Assembly: GCA_018335765.1 (NCBI GenBank)
Contig: JAGXRU010000252.1
Span: 1-6,076 of the forward strand
Direction of reading: 5' to 3'
From: Alkaliphilus sp.
GTDB taxonomy: Bacteria; Bacillota; Clostridia; Peptostreptococcales; Thermotaleaceae
Length of the DNA: 6,076 nucleotides
The notes under the pieces were generated by a model. The model was not told where the DNA came from. It saw nothing but the letters and a program-made list of their open reading frames with translations, and ran no database searches. The position numbers and the translations under genes are program-made. Below, piece by piece: positions 5,471 to 6,076 of this stretch; the stretch's first letter is position 1; each line of letters starts with the position of its first letter.

Positions 5471-6013
5471 ATGGGAAAAACTAAGATTAACTTTCCTAAT
5501 TATGCTTCAGAGATGATTCAAATATTAAAAGAAGGCCGTGTATTGTTGGTGGGTCAAGGGAAGGATGGAAAGCCTAATCCTATGACCATAGCTTGGGGGG
5601 CAATGATGTTTGCTTGGAACAAGCCTGTATTCGTCGCCATGGTTAGGAATTCGAGATATACCTATAAACTGATGGAGGAAAGCAATACCTTTACAATTAA
5701 CTTTTTGGGGAAGGAATATCATAAAGAATTGAGCCTTTGTGGTACAAAGTCAGGTTTCAATGTTGATAAATGGAAGGAAACAAAGCTGACACCTGTGAAT
5801 GCAAAAACAGTAGAGACTAAGATAATAGAGGAAGCATTTCTAAATATAGAGTGCAAGGTGATATTTACTAATGATATGAATTATGAAGATTTAAATAAAA
5901 CTATAATAGAACAACATTATCAAAAGCATATATCCGGAAAAACTTCTCATAAGTTTTATTATGGTGAGATACTGGAAATGTATGGAGATACAACGAAGAT
6001 AAAGAAAACTTAG
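5471..6013 (+). CDS. Flavin reductase / flavoredoxin-like family protein
   Basis: I set the start at the ATG at 5471 (180 residues), with GAGGGAG (5455-5461) nine bases upstream; a TTG at 5453 in the same frame would run through that binding site. The protein fits the FMN-binding split-barrel flavin reductase-like family (PF01613), cytoplasmic and often annotated as flavoredoxin. Typical segments are GRVLLVGQGKDGKPNPMTIAWGAMMF (22-47, the core flavin-binding strand and turn), KPVFVAMVRNSRYTYKLMEES (51-71), NTFTINFL (72-79) and LCGTKSGFNVDKWKET (89-104, with Cys90). Members carry FMN and pass electrons to partner proteins or reduce free flavins; the partner cannot be read here. It lies 93 bp after the amidase gene. 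A hairpin directly after its stop suggests that the transcript ends there. Confidence 0.88.
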   Translation: MGKTKINFPNYASEMIQILKEGRVLLVGQGKDGKPNPMTIAWGAMMFAWNKPVFVAMVRNSRYTYKLMEESNTFTINFLGKEYHKELSLCGTKSGFNVDKWKETKLTPVNAKTVETKIIEEAFLNIECKVIFTNDMNYEDLNKTIIEQHYQKHISGKTSHKFYYGEILEMYGDTTKIKKT

Positions 6014-6014
6014 C

Positions 6015-6040
6015 TCAGATGGAGTTTTTACTCCACCTGA
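6015..6040 (+). terminator. Hairpin directly after the flavin reductase gene
   Basis: TCAGATGGAGT (6015-6025) pairs with ACTCCACCTGA (6030-6040) around a TTTT loop. The stem has 11 positions with a single A-C mismatch and begins one base after the stop codon. No U-run follows, so it may act as a weak or factor-assisted terminator or as a 3' stabilising element. Confidence 0.5.
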
Positions 6041-6076
6041 ACTCTAGTTGCACTTATTTCGAAGCTTGGCGTTACT

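Noticed and set aside
1..6076. Mobile element, CRISPR array, tRNA, riboswitch or defence system
   Set aside because: I found no transposase or integrase frame, no regularly spaced repeat array, no tRNA-like cloverleaf and no recognisable riboswitch core. The genes are membrane, iron-uptake and enzyme genes of ordinary type.

Overview
The window looks like chromosomal DNA of a low-GC Gram-positive anaerobe, most likely class Clostridia. The signs are A/T-rich codons and spacers, strong GGAGG-type ribosome binding sites, a GTG start, a ferrous-iron (Feo) locus of clostridial type, an Amidase_6-type wall amidase and a YibE/F-family membrane protein. I see no rRNA, tRNA, CRISPR array, insertion sequence or phage gene. 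This is inference from gene style and content; no species can be named.

Layout. Positions 1-986 (minus strand) hold a YibE/F-family integral membrane protein whose C-terminus lies beyond the left edge. A divergent control region (987-1244) follows, with a Fur-box-like operator lying over a good promoter for feoA. The iron block is feoA (1245-1460), a 119-bp spacer with an AT-rich hairpin and a second, near-perfect Fur box, feoB (1580-3535), and a 47-residue Cys-rich membrane protein gene (3535-3678) whose start codon overlaps the feoB stop. A hairpin at 3697-3727 probably ends this unit. A repeat-containing spacer (3728-3965) leads to a 72-residue membrane protein with a very strong RBS (3966-4184), then a membrane-anchored Amidase_6 domain protein (4280-5377), a flavin reductase/flavoredoxin-like protein (5471-6013), and a hairpin directly after its stop codon.

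How the genes fit. FeoB is the GTP-gated Fe(II) permease, FeoA its small SH3-like cytosolic partner, and the Cys-rich peptide belongs to the FeoB-associated family. The operators ahead of both feoA and feoB indicate repression by an iron-loaded Fur-type regulator, with feoB able to be controlled separately from feoA. The genes after 3700 have no evident link to iron: a small unknown membrane protein, a putative cell-wall or peptide amidase outside the membrane, and an FMN-binding redox protein. They look like independent or loosely grouped genes.

The window is largely an ordinary housekeeping and metal-uptake region. The points most worth a second look are the doubled Fur control with an intervening hairpin, the tiny Cys-rich gene overlapping feoB, the Ras-like G4 motif and short linker in FeoB, the unknown 72-residue membrane protein, and an FNR-like palindrome in the divergent region.
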